40,920 nucleotides of DNA from Oscillospiraceae bacterium. Lineage in GTDB: Bacteria; Bacillota; Clostridia; Oscillospirales; Oscillospiraceae. Where the stretch lies: NCBI GenBank assembly GCA_028691385.1, contig JAQUZL010000003.1:1-40920 (forward strand), given 5' to 3'. Shown piece after piece: positions 8,613 to 15,745 of this stretch. Under the pieces are notes generated by a model, which saw only the letters and a list, made by a program, of their open reading frames with translations, was not told where the DNA came from and made no database searches. Numbering within the stretch: the first letter of the stretch is position 1; every line of letters begins with the position of its first letter. Both the position numbers and the translations under genes were made by a program.

Positions 8613-9408
8613 TGCTTCCTCCAAACTGCTTTTCACGCAGGCGCGTGGTATAGGCCTTTTGCTCGGCGCGTGAGAAGGCGTTAAATTCTTTAATAAACGC
8701 AGCGTAGGCGGCTGTGACCTCGCCACATGCGCCCATGCTGCGGATCTGTCCGGCTTCCAGCCAAAGCGCATGGTCGCAGAAATCACGTACCTGCGGCAGC
8801 GAGTGGCTGACAAACACAATGGTCTTTCCGCGCTCCCGGAATGCCTGCATTTTTTGCAGGCATTTTTTTGTAAAGGTCGGATCTCCCACCGAAAGCGCCT
8901 CGTCAATGATTAGGACGTCGGGATCAATGTTGACGGAAATGGCAAAGCCCAGCTTTGCCCGCATGCCGCTGGAATAGGTTTTCACCTGCTGATCCATGAA
9001 CGCGCCCAGATCTGCAAATTCCACAATTTGCGGCGTCAGGTCTTTGATCTGCTGGTAGCTGAGCCCCAGCAGCAGACATTTCTGCGTGATGTTTTCCAGT
9101 CCGGTCAGCATGGTGCTGACGCCGGCGGAGATGGAGGTCATGGACACGTTGCCCTCCGCAATCAACGTGCCGGAGGTCGGCGCGGACGCACCGGCAATCA
9201 GATTGGCCAGCGTGGACTTTCCGCTGCCGTTTAGCCCGATCAGGGCGGTGGAGGTGCCTTTTTCCAGCGAAAACGTGATGTCCCGCAGCGCATAGAATTT
9301 CTGACCAAAGGACTTCGGCAGAAAAAAATCCAAATATTTTTCTGCCGCTTTGTGATAAATCGGGTAGACCTTGTCCACCTTTTGCAGGGTGATCGCTTGT
9401 TCAGCCAT
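8590..9408 (-). CDS. Polysaccharide/teichoic acid export ABC transporter ATPase (Wzt/TagH/KpsT type)
   Basis: A 272-aa ATPase with Walker A GLNGSGKST (58-66), the signature YSSGMRAKLGFA, Walker B VLIIDEALSVGD and the switch histidine in FVSHSL. The YSSGM(R/K)-form signature and SVGD after Walker B are typical of the ATPases that drive export of O-antigen, capsule or teichoic acid chains through ABC-2 permeases. The protein stops soon after the ATPase fold, so it lacks the C-terminal carbohydrate-binding domain of Wzt proteins that recognise a capped chain end; export would then be coupled to synthesis rather than to a cap. It lies 11 bp after its permease and overlaps the next transferase gene. 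Polymer identity is unknown. Confidence 0.9.
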   Translation of the reverse strand: MAEQAITLQKVDKVYPIYHKAAEKYLDFFLPKSFGQKFYALRDITFSLEKGTSTALIGLNGSGKSTLANLIAGASAPTSGTLIAEGNVSMTSISAGVSTMLTGLENITQKCLLLGLSYQQIKDLTPQIVEFADLGAFMDQQVKTYSSGMRAKLGFAISVNIDPDVLIIDEALSVGDPTFTKKCLQKMQAFRERGKTIVFVSHSLPQVRDFCDHALWLEAGQIRSMGACGEVTAAYAAFIKEFNAFSRAEQKAYTTRLREKQFGGSNEPETKP

Positions 9409-9419
9409 ACGCAGTTTCC

Positions 9420-10238
9420 TTACATATAATCAAGTAGATTTTTTCGCAGCTTGCTCTGAAATACCACGCCGATCGCGTATAAGCAAGCCACAACACACCA
9501 AAAAATCAGGCCGTCGCGCGGCGACTGCCAGAACGAAACATGGAACAACAGGCCTTCGCGGAAGCCCCGGATGACATAGGCAAATGGATTGCAGAGGTCA
9601 AACAGCCGAAATGCGCCGGGCAATGTGCGTCCTGGCTTCCAAAAAATAGGGGACAAGAAGAACATCAGGCGCATGCCCATTTGAATCAGCTTTTGAAAAT
9701 CACGCGCCAGCATCACCAGCACCGACGTGACAAGACTCAAGGCGCACATGAACGCGAAACCGCAAAACACATAGTAAACCAGATTCAGCGCTTCCCAGGA
9801 AAGTCGGCAGCCGTTGCACAGAAAAATCACCAGCATCAGAAGAATCATCCAACCACTGTCCATAAACGCAGAAAGGGTTGTGCTGACCGGAATGATGCAT
9901 ACCGGAATGTTGGAGCGGGTCAAAACAGCGGCTTTGCCATATATGGAATTGGCCGCTCTGCCCACGCAGCTGCTGAGCATATACCACGGGGTGACGCCGC
10001 AGGTGAGCCAGACAACGTAAGGAATGCCGTCAATGGGCGCGCCGCTGCGCAGTCCGATGCCGAACACCAGCCAGTAGGCGCCAATCTGGATAAAGGGGGA
10101 AAGAAGCTTCCACAGTCCGCCCAAAAACATTTTCTTGTTGGCCTGCCGATAATCAAACAGCGCAAGCGAGCCGATTCTTCTGAAATTCTTGAAAAGATCC
10201 CCGGTTGTCTGACAAAAATATTTTATGTATTGTGGCAT
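9420..10238 (-). CDS. ABC-2 polysaccharide export permease (Wzm/TagG type)
   Basis: A 272-aa integral membrane protein with about six hydrophobic segments. The amphipathic N-terminus reads DYRQANKKMFLGGLWKLLSP, followed by SGAPIDGIPYVVWLTCGVTPWYMLSSC; both are hallmarks of the TagG/RfbA/KpsM permeases that pass undecaprenyl-linked polymers across the membrane. An ATG at 10250 has no ribosome site, whereas GGAG stands 6 nt before the in-frame ATG at 10238 (MPQYIKYF), so 10238 is chosen. It pairs with the ATPase gene 11 bp downstream and follows the CgeB-like transferase by 28 bp. Confidence 0.9.
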   Translation of the reverse strand: MPQYIKYFCQTTGDLFKNFRRIGSLALFDYRQANKKMFLGGLWKLLSPFIQIGAYWLVFGIGLRSGAPIDGIPYVVWLTCGVTPWYMLSSCVGRAANSIYGKAAVLTRSNIPVCIIPVSTTLSAFMDSGWMILLMLVIFLCNGCRLSWEALNLVYYVFCGFAFMCALSLVTSVLVMLARDFQKLIQMGMRLMFFLSPIFWKPGRTLPGAFRLFDLCNPFAYVIRGFREGLLFHVSFWQSPRDGLIFWCVVACLYAIGVVFQSKLRKNLLDYM

Positions 10239-10266
10239 AGTTTTCTCCATTATGTGCGGATTTGAA

Positions 10267-11865
10267 TTAAATCGCCGGTACAGATAGCGCGCCGGTTTCT
10301 TTTTCAGCGTGCGCGGCGTCCATGGCGAGCGGCGCTATGGAGCACTCCGCGTCTGCGGCGTAGCCGTTGGGCAGGGGAAACGCCGTGTCGGGAAGCGACA
10401 AAATATCGGAAATCGAGTAGCTGGCCGCCCAGAATACGGTTGCGTATCGGTCGGAAATGCTGCCGGTATAGCAGTGCTGCTGCCCGGCGGCGACCCGGGC
10501 AGCATGCTTGGTGATGTAATCACAGCTTGTATATTTGAAGCCGTTAATCATATCCTCCAGATAGCATGGCCCGTACCGGCGACCCGACCCCCAAAGCGCC
10601 AGCATCTGGCATTGAGGCAGCTTTTTTTCATCACCGGGCAGAAAAATCAGGCACTTGTCCGCGTACGTCTGTCGGTCGAACATTTCCCGGTATTGCGCTG
10701 CGCCATCACCGGAGCCCTGTACCACAACGCCGACTCTTCGCTGCGGCAGGCACTGCGCGCGAACGCCGGCGGTTTCCAGCAGAAAGGCCATTCGCTCAAA
10801 GACGGTACCCTGCCGGAACGCGCTGCGAATGCCATCGAGGCGGCGGCGCTCCCGCGCAAGCACCGACTCGGCTGCCGCACGGCGCAAATCCTCGCGCGTG
10901 CGGATGACCTGCACTGCGGGAAACAGGCGCTCCATACCGGCGCTTTCGTTGGACAGAACCAGCGCGCCGCAGGCCAGCGCGTCATACACGCGCATGGCAA
11001 ACATCGTTTCGCTGTTTGCCACGGAATTCAGATTGAGCACCCAAGGAAACAGCTTATAAATCACACTCAGCTCCCGATAGGAAAAGCTGCCGATGTTATC
11101 GTGCATGTAGCGCAGCGGGAAGCGGTAGCGAAAGACGTTTCTTGAAAAATTGCGGTCGGCAATCCGGAGCAAAAGCCCCGCCTGATGGACCCAGTGAAAC
11201 AAGCTGTGCTGACTTTTCATGCGGGCGGGATACTTGGGAATCCATGACCCGGCAAACAGCACACAATCCGACTGCTTGGCGCAGCGGCAGTCGATGGGAT
11301 TGTGCAGCATGGGGTTGACCGCGAAGGCGAGCGGGTGAACCGCTTTGCCGGGGCAGGCCTGCTGATAGCGCGCAATGCACTCCGCCGCAGAGGTGAACAC
11401 AACGTCGCAGTCCCGGGCAAAGCTGACGAAATGCGCATAATTTGGCGGATCCTCCTTGGAATAAAACAGCACCGGACAGCCTGCCGCATGCGCCGTCTGC
11501 GCCAACGCGTGCAGCGCCGCGCGCGCCGGCGTGCCGGACTCGGCCGCGCCGGTCCATTCCCCAGCGAGTCCGTGCCAGACGGAGGTAATCAGTACGCAAT
11601 CCAATTCCGGCAGCAGTGCTTCCCAATTATCCGGTGTGAGTGCGGTCAACGCGGCGCTTGGCGCGTAGTTTTCATAAAGAAACGAATCCGCGACGATGCC
11701 GACCCGAACGGGGATCGCCTGATAATAACGGCTGCCGTTGCTTGGCTGCACGGTGTGCAGCTGCTCCAAAATATGCGCGCGCGCCTTTGAATTTCCAAAA
11801 AGGCGGTTATACAGCCATGTCAGTTTCGGCAGAACGCGCCGCAGGCTACTGCGGGCAAAGCGCAT
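10267..11865 (-). CDS. CgeB-like glycosyltransferase with extra C-terminal module
   Basis: A 532-aa protein that parallels the middle of the 1152-aa enzyme downstream. Shared landmarks in order are TPDNWEALLPELD, YSKEDPPNY (135-143), VFTSAAEC, NPMLHNPI, VLFAGSWIPKYP, NLNSVANSETMFAMR, LVLSNESAG and the C-terminal CYLEDMINGFKYT plus CDYITK. This indicates duplication of a GT-B-fold CgeB-type transferase with its extra module. Such enzymes add sugars to growing cytoplasmic glycans; donor and acceptor are unknown. The frame is open further upstream to 11994, but that part lies inside the preceding gene; the ATG at 11865 is 13 nt after that gene's stop. The ribosome site is weak, so translational coupling is likely. 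No GT2 domain is present here. Confidence 0.82.
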   Translation of the reverse strand: MRFARSSLRRVLPKLTWLYNRLFGNSKARAHILEQLHTVQPSNGSRYYQAIPVRVGIVADSFLYENYAPSAALTALTPDNWEALLPELDCVLITSVWHGLAGEWTGAAESGTPARAALHALAQTAHAAGCPVLFYSKEDPPNYAHFVSFARDCDVVFTSAAECIARYQQACPGKAVHPLAFAVNPMLHNPIDCRCAKQSDCVLFAGSWIPKYPARMKSQHSLFHWVHQAGLLLRIADRNFSRNVFRYRFPLRYMHDNIGSFSYRELSVIYKLFPWVLNLNSVANSETMFAMRVYDALACGALVLSNESAGMERLFPAVQVIRTREDLRRAAAESVLARERRRLDGIRSAFRQGTVFERMAFLLETAGVRAQCLPQRRVGVVVQGSGDGAAQYREMFDRQTYADKCLIFLPGDEKKLPQCQMLALWGSGRRYGPCYLEDMINGFKYTSCDYITKHAARVAAGQQHCYTGSISDRYATVFWAASYSISDILSLPDTAFPLPNGYAADAECSIAPLAMDAAHAEKETGALSVPAI

Positions 11866-11878
11866 GCACTGCTTTTTT

Positions 11879-13015
11879 TCAAGGCGTGACAGAAAGCAGT
11901 TCCTCCTTGGACAGGCCGCACTGCTCCAATACCTGCTGAAACAGCCGATCTGTCGAAAATTCCGCTTGAATTCGCTGTGGGTCGCAGTCCACACATACGA
12001 TGTTTGAAGCGCCGGGCACGGCGGTCACGTGAAGCCCGGCCATATGCGTCATGGCCAGCGAATCATTGCTGATAATCTTCATTCCCAGGCAGGACAGCTG
12101 CAGCAGCCGTCGCGAGAGCATGGTTTCCGATTTTGTCACCGTGTTAACATTGATGGCATATTCGTATTGCTCCATAATTCCGGCGATTTTTTCCAGCGCA
12201 ACCGCGGGATGTATGTAAGCCTGGTAACGTTCCGGAAACCGAAACCGCGACTGCGGCGAGCCGGAGTTCCGATCATAAATGTCCAGCGACCATCCCTTGG
12301 ACAGAACATAGTCAAACAAGCGCGCCATAGCTTTGCATCGCTGGCGCTGATCGCCAAACCAACTGCCCGCAAATACGGCGGTGTTCTTGCGGGGCGTGAT
12401 CCCCGTGGAGGAAAACAGCGCCGTATTCACGCCGAAGGGCAAGAGAAAAACCTGCTCGCAGCCAAGCGCCCGATAGCGCGGGATGCACTCTGCGGCCGTG
12501 GTGAAAACGGTGTCAAACAGCAGTGCGGTGCTGGTGAAGTCATAGATCGGGTGCTGAAAAAAAGTCGGGTCTTCTTTCCCCCAGAAGGCGGTGCCAATGC
12601 CCGCCTGCCTGCAATAGTCCAGCACATGCAGCAGTGTCTTACGATTTTCAAACGGCACTCTATGATCCTTGTAAACGCGGCCGCGCCAGCTGTTCCGGCA
12701 GCAATCAGGGCCGCTCCACGCAGCTTCGCAGAACAGAAGCTCCGGCTTGAACGTGCTGAGCTGCTTGCGCCATGTGCGCGGATGCAGGAAGATTGCGTTG
12801 CAGGTAAAACGGAAATCCTGCCAGGTCATCTCATCGCAGATAAACGCGACTTTTACCTTTTTCTCAGCCGATTCGGCAGACGAAAATTCCGCTGCGCGGC
12901 AATACGCAGGCGGGCTGTCCAGCAGCGGCCGGATGGCAAGATAGAGATACTGCGCAAGCGTGTTCAGCGTTTTGGACTTGCGGCACGTTTCCACCAACGA
13001 ATATCGTTCACGCAT
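11879..13015 (-). CDS. CgeB-like glycosyltransferase
   Basis: A 378-aa single-domain GT-B protein, the third and most divergent CgeB-type copy in the operon. It keeps FICDEMTWQDF, FWGKEDPTFF (145-154), VFTTAAECIPRY, GVNTALF, VFAGSWFGDQ, YDRNSG and AINVNTVTKSETMLSRRLLQLSCLG, in the same order as its two relatives. It lacks the extra C-terminal module (NGFKYT, CDYITK). Its start is 3 nt after the wecC stop, so the two genes are almost certainly cotranscribed and coupled. It probably transfers a sugar during synthesis of the polymer; the donor may be the UDP-ManNAcA made by the neighbouring WecC, but this is only context. Confidence 0.8.
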   Translation of the reverse strand: MRERYSLVETCRKSKTLNTLAQYLYLAIRPLLDSPPAYCRAAEFSSAESAEKKVKVAFICDEMTWQDFRFTCNAIFLHPRTWRKQLSTFKPELLFCEAAWSGPDCCRNSWRGRVYKDHRVPFENRKTLLHVLDYCRQAGIGTAFWGKEDPTFFQHPIYDFTSTALLFDTVFTTAAECIPRYRALGCEQVFLLPFGVNTALFSSTGITPRKNTAVFAGSWFGDQRQRCKAMARLFDYVLSKGWSLDIYDRNSGSPQSRFRFPERYQAYIHPAVALEKIAGIMEQYEYAINVNTVTKSETMLSRRLLQLSCLGMKIISNDSLAMTHMAGLHVTAVPGASNIVCVDCDPQRIQAEFSTDRLFQQVLEQCGLSKEELLSVTP

Positions 13016-13018
13016 AAA

Positions 13019-14263
13019 TTATAGCTCAAAAAGTTTGTTGCTGGCATCCCAGTTAAGATGGCAATTTCTAGTGTCAAAGACGGCCTTGTTCTGAACCAAG
13101 CCGATATTTTCATCCAAATGCGCGTGGTGCACCATCACCACCATCACGTCAATATCCTGCAGGAAGGCCTCAAAGCTGTGATACTGCCCGTCCACCACAT
13201 CAAAAGAAATCATGGGATCATACGTTTTGGGCGTGGGAGCCAGGTTGTCATGCATCTTTTCAATCAGCTGCAGCGTGGGACTCTCACGCATGTCGTCGAC
13301 GTTTTCCTTATAGGTCAGCCCGTAAAAGCCCACGCGGGCGTAATTGTGCAGACCAAGCTGGCCCATGAGCGCAGCGACACGGCTGAGGACATAGGCGGGC
13401 ATCCCGTCGTTGGTTTCACGGGACAGACGAATGAGTCTGGCAAGCGCGGGGTAGTCGCCAACCAGAAACCACGGATCTACGGAAATGCAATGTCCGCCCA
13501 CGCCGGGACCGGGAGAAAGAATGTTCACGCGCGGATGCTTATTGGAAATGCGAATGATCTCGTTGACGTCCAGCCCGTCGCTGCGGCAGATTTTCAGCAG
13601 CTCGTTGGCGAATGCTATATTAATGTCACGATATGTATTTTCAACCACCTTGGTCATTTCAGCGGTGCGAATATCGGTAATTTCAATGTCGCCCTGGCAG
13701 AAGGACTGATAGATGCGGCGAACCTTTTCGCCGATTGCCGGGTCATCTGCGCCGATGGTTCTGGAATTGTGCAGCAGCTCGCTGAGCATATTGCCCGGAA
13801 TAATCCGTTCCGGCGCATGGGCGAGGTGCACATCCACGCCGGGACGCAAGCCGCGCTCGATCACCAAAGGCCGAATGTATCGGTCAATTGTTCCGGGGGC
13901 AATTGTGGATTCCACCACAATGACAGCGCCCTGTTCGCACACGTCCAACACGTTTTGGACGGCGTGCATCACATAGCTCGCATCAATTTTTTTGCTGACC
14001 TTATCATAGGGGGTTGGGACGCTGACGACATAGATTTCCGCTTTCTGATACGCAGTCGAAAACTGAATCCCGCGCTGCACGGCAGAAGCATAAAGCGTTT
14101 CCAGGCCATCCTCTTTGAAGGTGACCTGTCCGTGGGTAAGCGTGTCCACCAGCGTGGCCTTAAAATCTGTGCCAACGACTTCAACACCGTGTGCGGCCAT
14201 CATCAGTGCAGTCGGCAGCCCAATGTACCCCAATCCAACAACATTTACTTGTACTTGTTTCAT
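13019..14263 (-). CDS. wecC: UDP-N-acetyl-D-mannosamine dehydrogenase
   Basis: A 414-aa nucleotide-sugar dehydrogenase that oxidises UDP-ManNAc to UDP-ManNAcA with NAD+. Seen: the Rossmann motif GLGYIG (10-15), ESTIAPGTIDRYIRPLV, HAPERIIPGNMLSELL, a conserved lysine in TAEMTKVVENTYRD (Lys205), and the catalytic-cysteine block PGPGVGGHCISVDPWFLV (Cys259), which is closer to WecC than to UDP-glucose dehydrogenases. An upstream in-frame extension to 14473 is not coding-like; AGAGAGGAAAG about 9 nt before ATG 14263 supports this start. It is the first gene of the glycan operon, behind a 300-nt leader with hairpins. Together with the ugd gene at the window start, it implies an acidic, uronic-acid-bearing polymer. 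Confidence 0.88.
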   Translation of the reverse strand: MKQVQVNVVGLGYIGLPTALMMAAHGVEVVGTDFKATLVDTLTHGQVTFKEDGLETLYASAVQRGIQFSTAYQKAEIYVVSVPTPYDKVSKKIDASYVMHAVQNVLDVCEQGAVIVVESTIAPGTIDRYIRPLVIERGLRPGVDVHLAHAPERIIPGNMLSELLHNSRTIGADDPAIGEKVRRIYQSFCQGDIEITDIRTAEMTKVVENTYRDINIAFANELLKICRSDGLDVNEIIRISNKHPRVNILSPGPGVGGHCISVDPWFLVGDYPALARLIRLSRETNDGMPAYVLSRVAALMGQLGLHNYARVGFYGLTYKENVDDMRESPTLQLIEKMHDNLAPTPKTYDPMISFDVVDGQYHSFEAFLQDIDVMVVMVHHAHLDENIGLVQNKAVFDTRNCHLNWDASNKLFEL

Positions 14264-14572
14264 TTTGCAATCTTTCCTCTCTGTATTGTGTCCTTTACGA
14301 CTTACGAAGATCATTTTCGCGCATAAGGATCTTCGCGCTGGATTTGCAAGGAACAGATCCGATTCCGAAACGATTTCGGTGGGTACGTTCTGATGGGAAC
14401 ACAAATAAATGCAATGGGCAGATGATATGCTGTAATTCGATTTTTGCAGGATTGCCGGGTTTCGGAGAATCAAACAAATTCAACCATATAAAACAAAGCC
14501 ATACAGGCACTCCTGTATGGCCATTGCTGCACATCATTGGGTTTGCGCAAGCTCATACATGATGCCAATCTA
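14264..14572 (-). promoter_or_regulatory. Long structured 5' leader of the glycan operon
   Basis: About 300 nt between a candidate promoter at 14580-14608 and wecC contains no convincing gene on either strand. On the minus strand it holds a strong hairpin near its 5' end (14498-14521), a CCGAAA/TTTCGG hairpin near 14375, and an 8-bp CGAAGATC/GATCTTCG inverted repeat near 14304-14335. A long leader with an early terminator-like hairpin suggests attenuation or processive antitermination; no LoaP/NusG-like gene is in view. Confidence 0.45.
14489..14521 (-). terminator. Strong hairpin in the wecC leader (possible attenuator)
   Basis: Arms GCCATACAGG (14498-14507) and CCTGTATGGC (14512-14521) pair perfectly over 10 bp with a 4-nt loop. 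On the minus strand the stem is followed by TTTGTTTTA, as in an intrinsic terminator. It lies about 50-75 nt after the candidate start site and about 235 nt before wecC, so it can act either as an attenuator of the glycan operon or as the end of the DUF739 transcript. Confidence 0.65.
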
Positions 14573-14579
14573 CAGCTCT

Positions 14580-14608
14580 ATTATACTATTACCTCGCTGA
14601 AAATACCA
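14580..14608 (-). promoter_or_regulatory. Candidate sigma-A promoter of the glycan operon
   Basis: A perfect TATAAT -10 lies at 14580-14585 on the minus strand. The -35 at 17-nt spacing is poor (TGGTAT, 14603-14608), so the promoter would be weak or need an activator. Its transcript would start near 14573 and run into the hairpin at 14498-14521. Confidence 0.4.
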
Positions 14609-14736
14609 GATGATTTGGACGATATATTTCACGTCAACGCAAGGGATTGTCTGTCCGGAAAAGCGGATTTCCCTGCTGGGAGAAAATAGCAATCGAATCG
14701 CATCCCATATGCCGCACAATCAGAAAATAGCCATTG

Positions 14737-14758
14737 GGTTGACCGCTCGCCGTCAACC
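14737..14758 (-). other. Short inverted repeat after the 43-aa gene
   Basis: GGTTGAC (14737-14743) and GTCAACC (14752-14758) can form a 7-bp stem with an 8-nt loop, 30 nt after the small gene. There is no clean U-tract, so at best a weak terminator for the Cro-like transcript; leakage into the glycan operon leader would then be expected. Confidence 0.3.
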
Positions 14759-14790
14759 GAATTTGCCCCGTGCGGGAATGACGCCGCAGC

Positions 14791-14922
14791 TCACGTTTTC
14801 AATATTTTTTCAGCCGCCAGCTGTAACGCGTCAATATATTGCTGAAAGATGCCGATTTCCGGATGTGCCTCCAAAAATGTGGCCAGCCCTCTGAGCCGTT
14901 CGCTAATTTCTGCATTTGACAT
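14791..14922 (-). CDS. Small hypothetical protein (43 aa) downstream of the Cro-like gene
   Basis: A short ORF starting MSNAEISERLRGLATFLEAH and ending EKILKT. It is predicted to be mostly helical, acidic/amphipathic, with no membrane segment. AAGGGATGG about 5 nt before the ATG at 14922 is a reasonable ribosome site. It lies 64 bp after the DUF739 gene on the same strand and is probably in its transcript. Codon use looks like real coding sequence. I do not recognise a family; a small partner or accessory of the switch is conceivable. Confidence 0.55.
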   Translation of the reverse strand: MSNAEISERLRGLATFLEAHPEIGIFQQYIDALQLAAEKILKT

Positions 14923-14986
14923 GGTTTCCATCCCTTTCTGTTCCATTTTCCGCGACCGCATCTCCGCGCCATTGTAAAGCGAATTC

Positions 14987-15205
14987 TTATTTGCCTGCCA
15001 ATGTAAAAAAATACACCTGAATGTCGCGATCGTTGATCTTCAGCAGCTTACAGGATCTCATAATCTCGGACTGATTGAATGCGGACGCGCCGCAGAGCTT
15101 CTGTGATAAAGCGCGTTCAGAAAGTCCGATTGCGGCAGCAAACTGCATCTGCGTTCCAAACACTTTCGTAATCTTGCAGAGCAGTTTATCGTACTCATAG
15201 ATCAT
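14987..15205 (-). CDS. DUF739 phage-type Cro-like regulator
   Basis: A 72-aa protein, MIYEYDKLLCKITKVFG then TQMQFAAAIGLSERALSQKL, matching the DUF739 family of prophage-borne helix-turn-helix proteins in Firmicutes; the HTH spans about residues 19-42, and the end EIMRSCKLLKINDRDIQVYFF is also typical. The family is thought to bind DNA like lambda Cro. AAGGAGG lies 8 nt before the ATG. It is divergent from the XRE gene at 15368 across paired operators and promoters. No integrase, structural phage gene or attachment site is visible nearby, so it looks like a domesticated or isolated switch. Confidence 0.85.
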   Translation of the reverse strand: MIYEYDKLLCKITKVFGTQMQFAAAIGLSERALSQKLCGASAFNQSEIMRSCKLLKINDRDIQVYFFTLAGK

Positions 15206-15236
15206 TGAGAGGTCCTCCTTGCGTGAACTGTTAGAG

Positions 15237-15259
15237 TTAGTTCAATATAATTGAACTAA
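15237..15259. promoter_or_regulatory. Operator O1 of the XRE/DUF739 switch
   Basis: A perfect 10-bp dyad, TTAGTTCAAT and ATTGAACTAA, around a 3-nt centre ATA. The core is AGTTCA-N7-TGAACT. It overlaps the start region of the minus-strand promoter, so binding would block the Cro-like transcript. A further TGAACT half-site lies at 15224-15229. Confidence 0.8.
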
Positions 15260-15267
15260 TTGCCGCT

Positions 15268-15296
15268 ATTATACTACAAGAATTTCCATATTTCAA
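15268..15296 (-). promoter_or_regulatory. Promoter of the Cro-like arm
   Basis: On the minus strand, -35 TTGAAA (15291-15296), 17-nt spacer, -10 TATAAT (15268-15273). Near-consensus sigma-A. Transcription would begin near 15261, directly against operator O1. Confidence 0.82.
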
Positions 15297-15301
15297 CCTT
15301 T

Positions 15302-15320
15302 TGTTCATTTCAGTTGAACT
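15302..15320. promoter_or_regulatory. Operator O2 of the XRE/DUF739 switch
   Basis: TGTTCA-N7-TGAACT, the same half-sites and spacing as O1 with one mismatch. Its right half contains the -35 hexamer (TTGAAC) of the XRE promoter, so occupancy should repress the XRE gene. Confidence 0.78.
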
Positions 15321-15342
15321 TGCGGCGGATTCGTATTATAAT
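15314..15342 (+). promoter_or_regulatory. Promoter of the XRE (cI-like) arm
   Basis: -35 TTGAAC (15314-15319), 17-nt spacer, -10 TATAAT (15337-15342), about 25 bp before the GAAGGAGG ribosome site of the XRE gene. The -35 lies within operator O2. Confidence 0.82.
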
Positions 15343-15367
15343 GACCTCATTTGAAGGAGGATTCAAT

Positions 15368-15745
15368 ATGAAGCGTTATACAACCGCGCAGCGACTGAAA
15401 CAAATCATGGCGCAGCGTGGCCTGCGGCAGGTGGATATTCTGCGTGCTGCCGCGCCATATTGCAATGAACTGGGCTGCTCACTCAAGAAAAATGCAATCA
15501 GTCAATACGTTTCCGGCAAGGTAGAACCAAGGCAGGACAAGCTGACAATTCTCGGTCTGGCGCTTGGGGTGTCTGAGGCCTGGCTCATGGGATACGATGT
15601 GCCGATCGAGTGTGAGACGGAATTTTCGGAGGATGATGACCGGCGGAAAAAGGAAGTGCTCCGCCTGTTTCGTCTGCTTTCGCACGCGGAGCAGGTGCGC
15701 TTGCTGCGCACCTTGCAAGAATGGCTTGAGCAGGAGCTGCGGTGA
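15368..15745 (+). CDS. XRE-family cI-like repressor
   Basis: A 125-aa regulator with an N-terminal helix-turn-helix (about residues 5-75: RLKQIMAQRGLRQVDIL, NAISQYVSGKVEPRQDKL, then LGVSEAWLMGYDVP), the classic phage-repressor layout in Firmicutes. The rest (about 80-125) is charged and helical; there is no S24 peptidase domain, so SOS-type self-cleavage is not expected. The frame extends to 15260 but GGAGG stands 7 nt before ATG 15368. Its gene faces away from the DUF739 gene and shares two operators, so mutual repression, as in cI/Cro, is the simplest reading. A small ORF overlaps its stop codon. Confidence 0.88.
   Translation: MKRYTTAQRLKQIMAQRGLRQVDILRAAAPYCNELGCSLKKNAISQYVSGKVEPRQDKLTILGLALGVSEAWLMGYDVPIECETEFSEDDDRRKKEVLRLFRLLSHAEQVRLLRTLQEWLEQELR

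Noticed and set aside
14264-14473. N-terminal extension of wecC to 14473
   Set aside because: The added 70 residues do not resemble the family; the Rossmann motif begins just after ATG 14263, which has a ribosome site.
14610-14894. 94-aa plus-strand frame between wecC and DUF739
   Set aside because: No ribosome site, no protein-like composition, and it is antisense to the better-supported 43-aa ORF.
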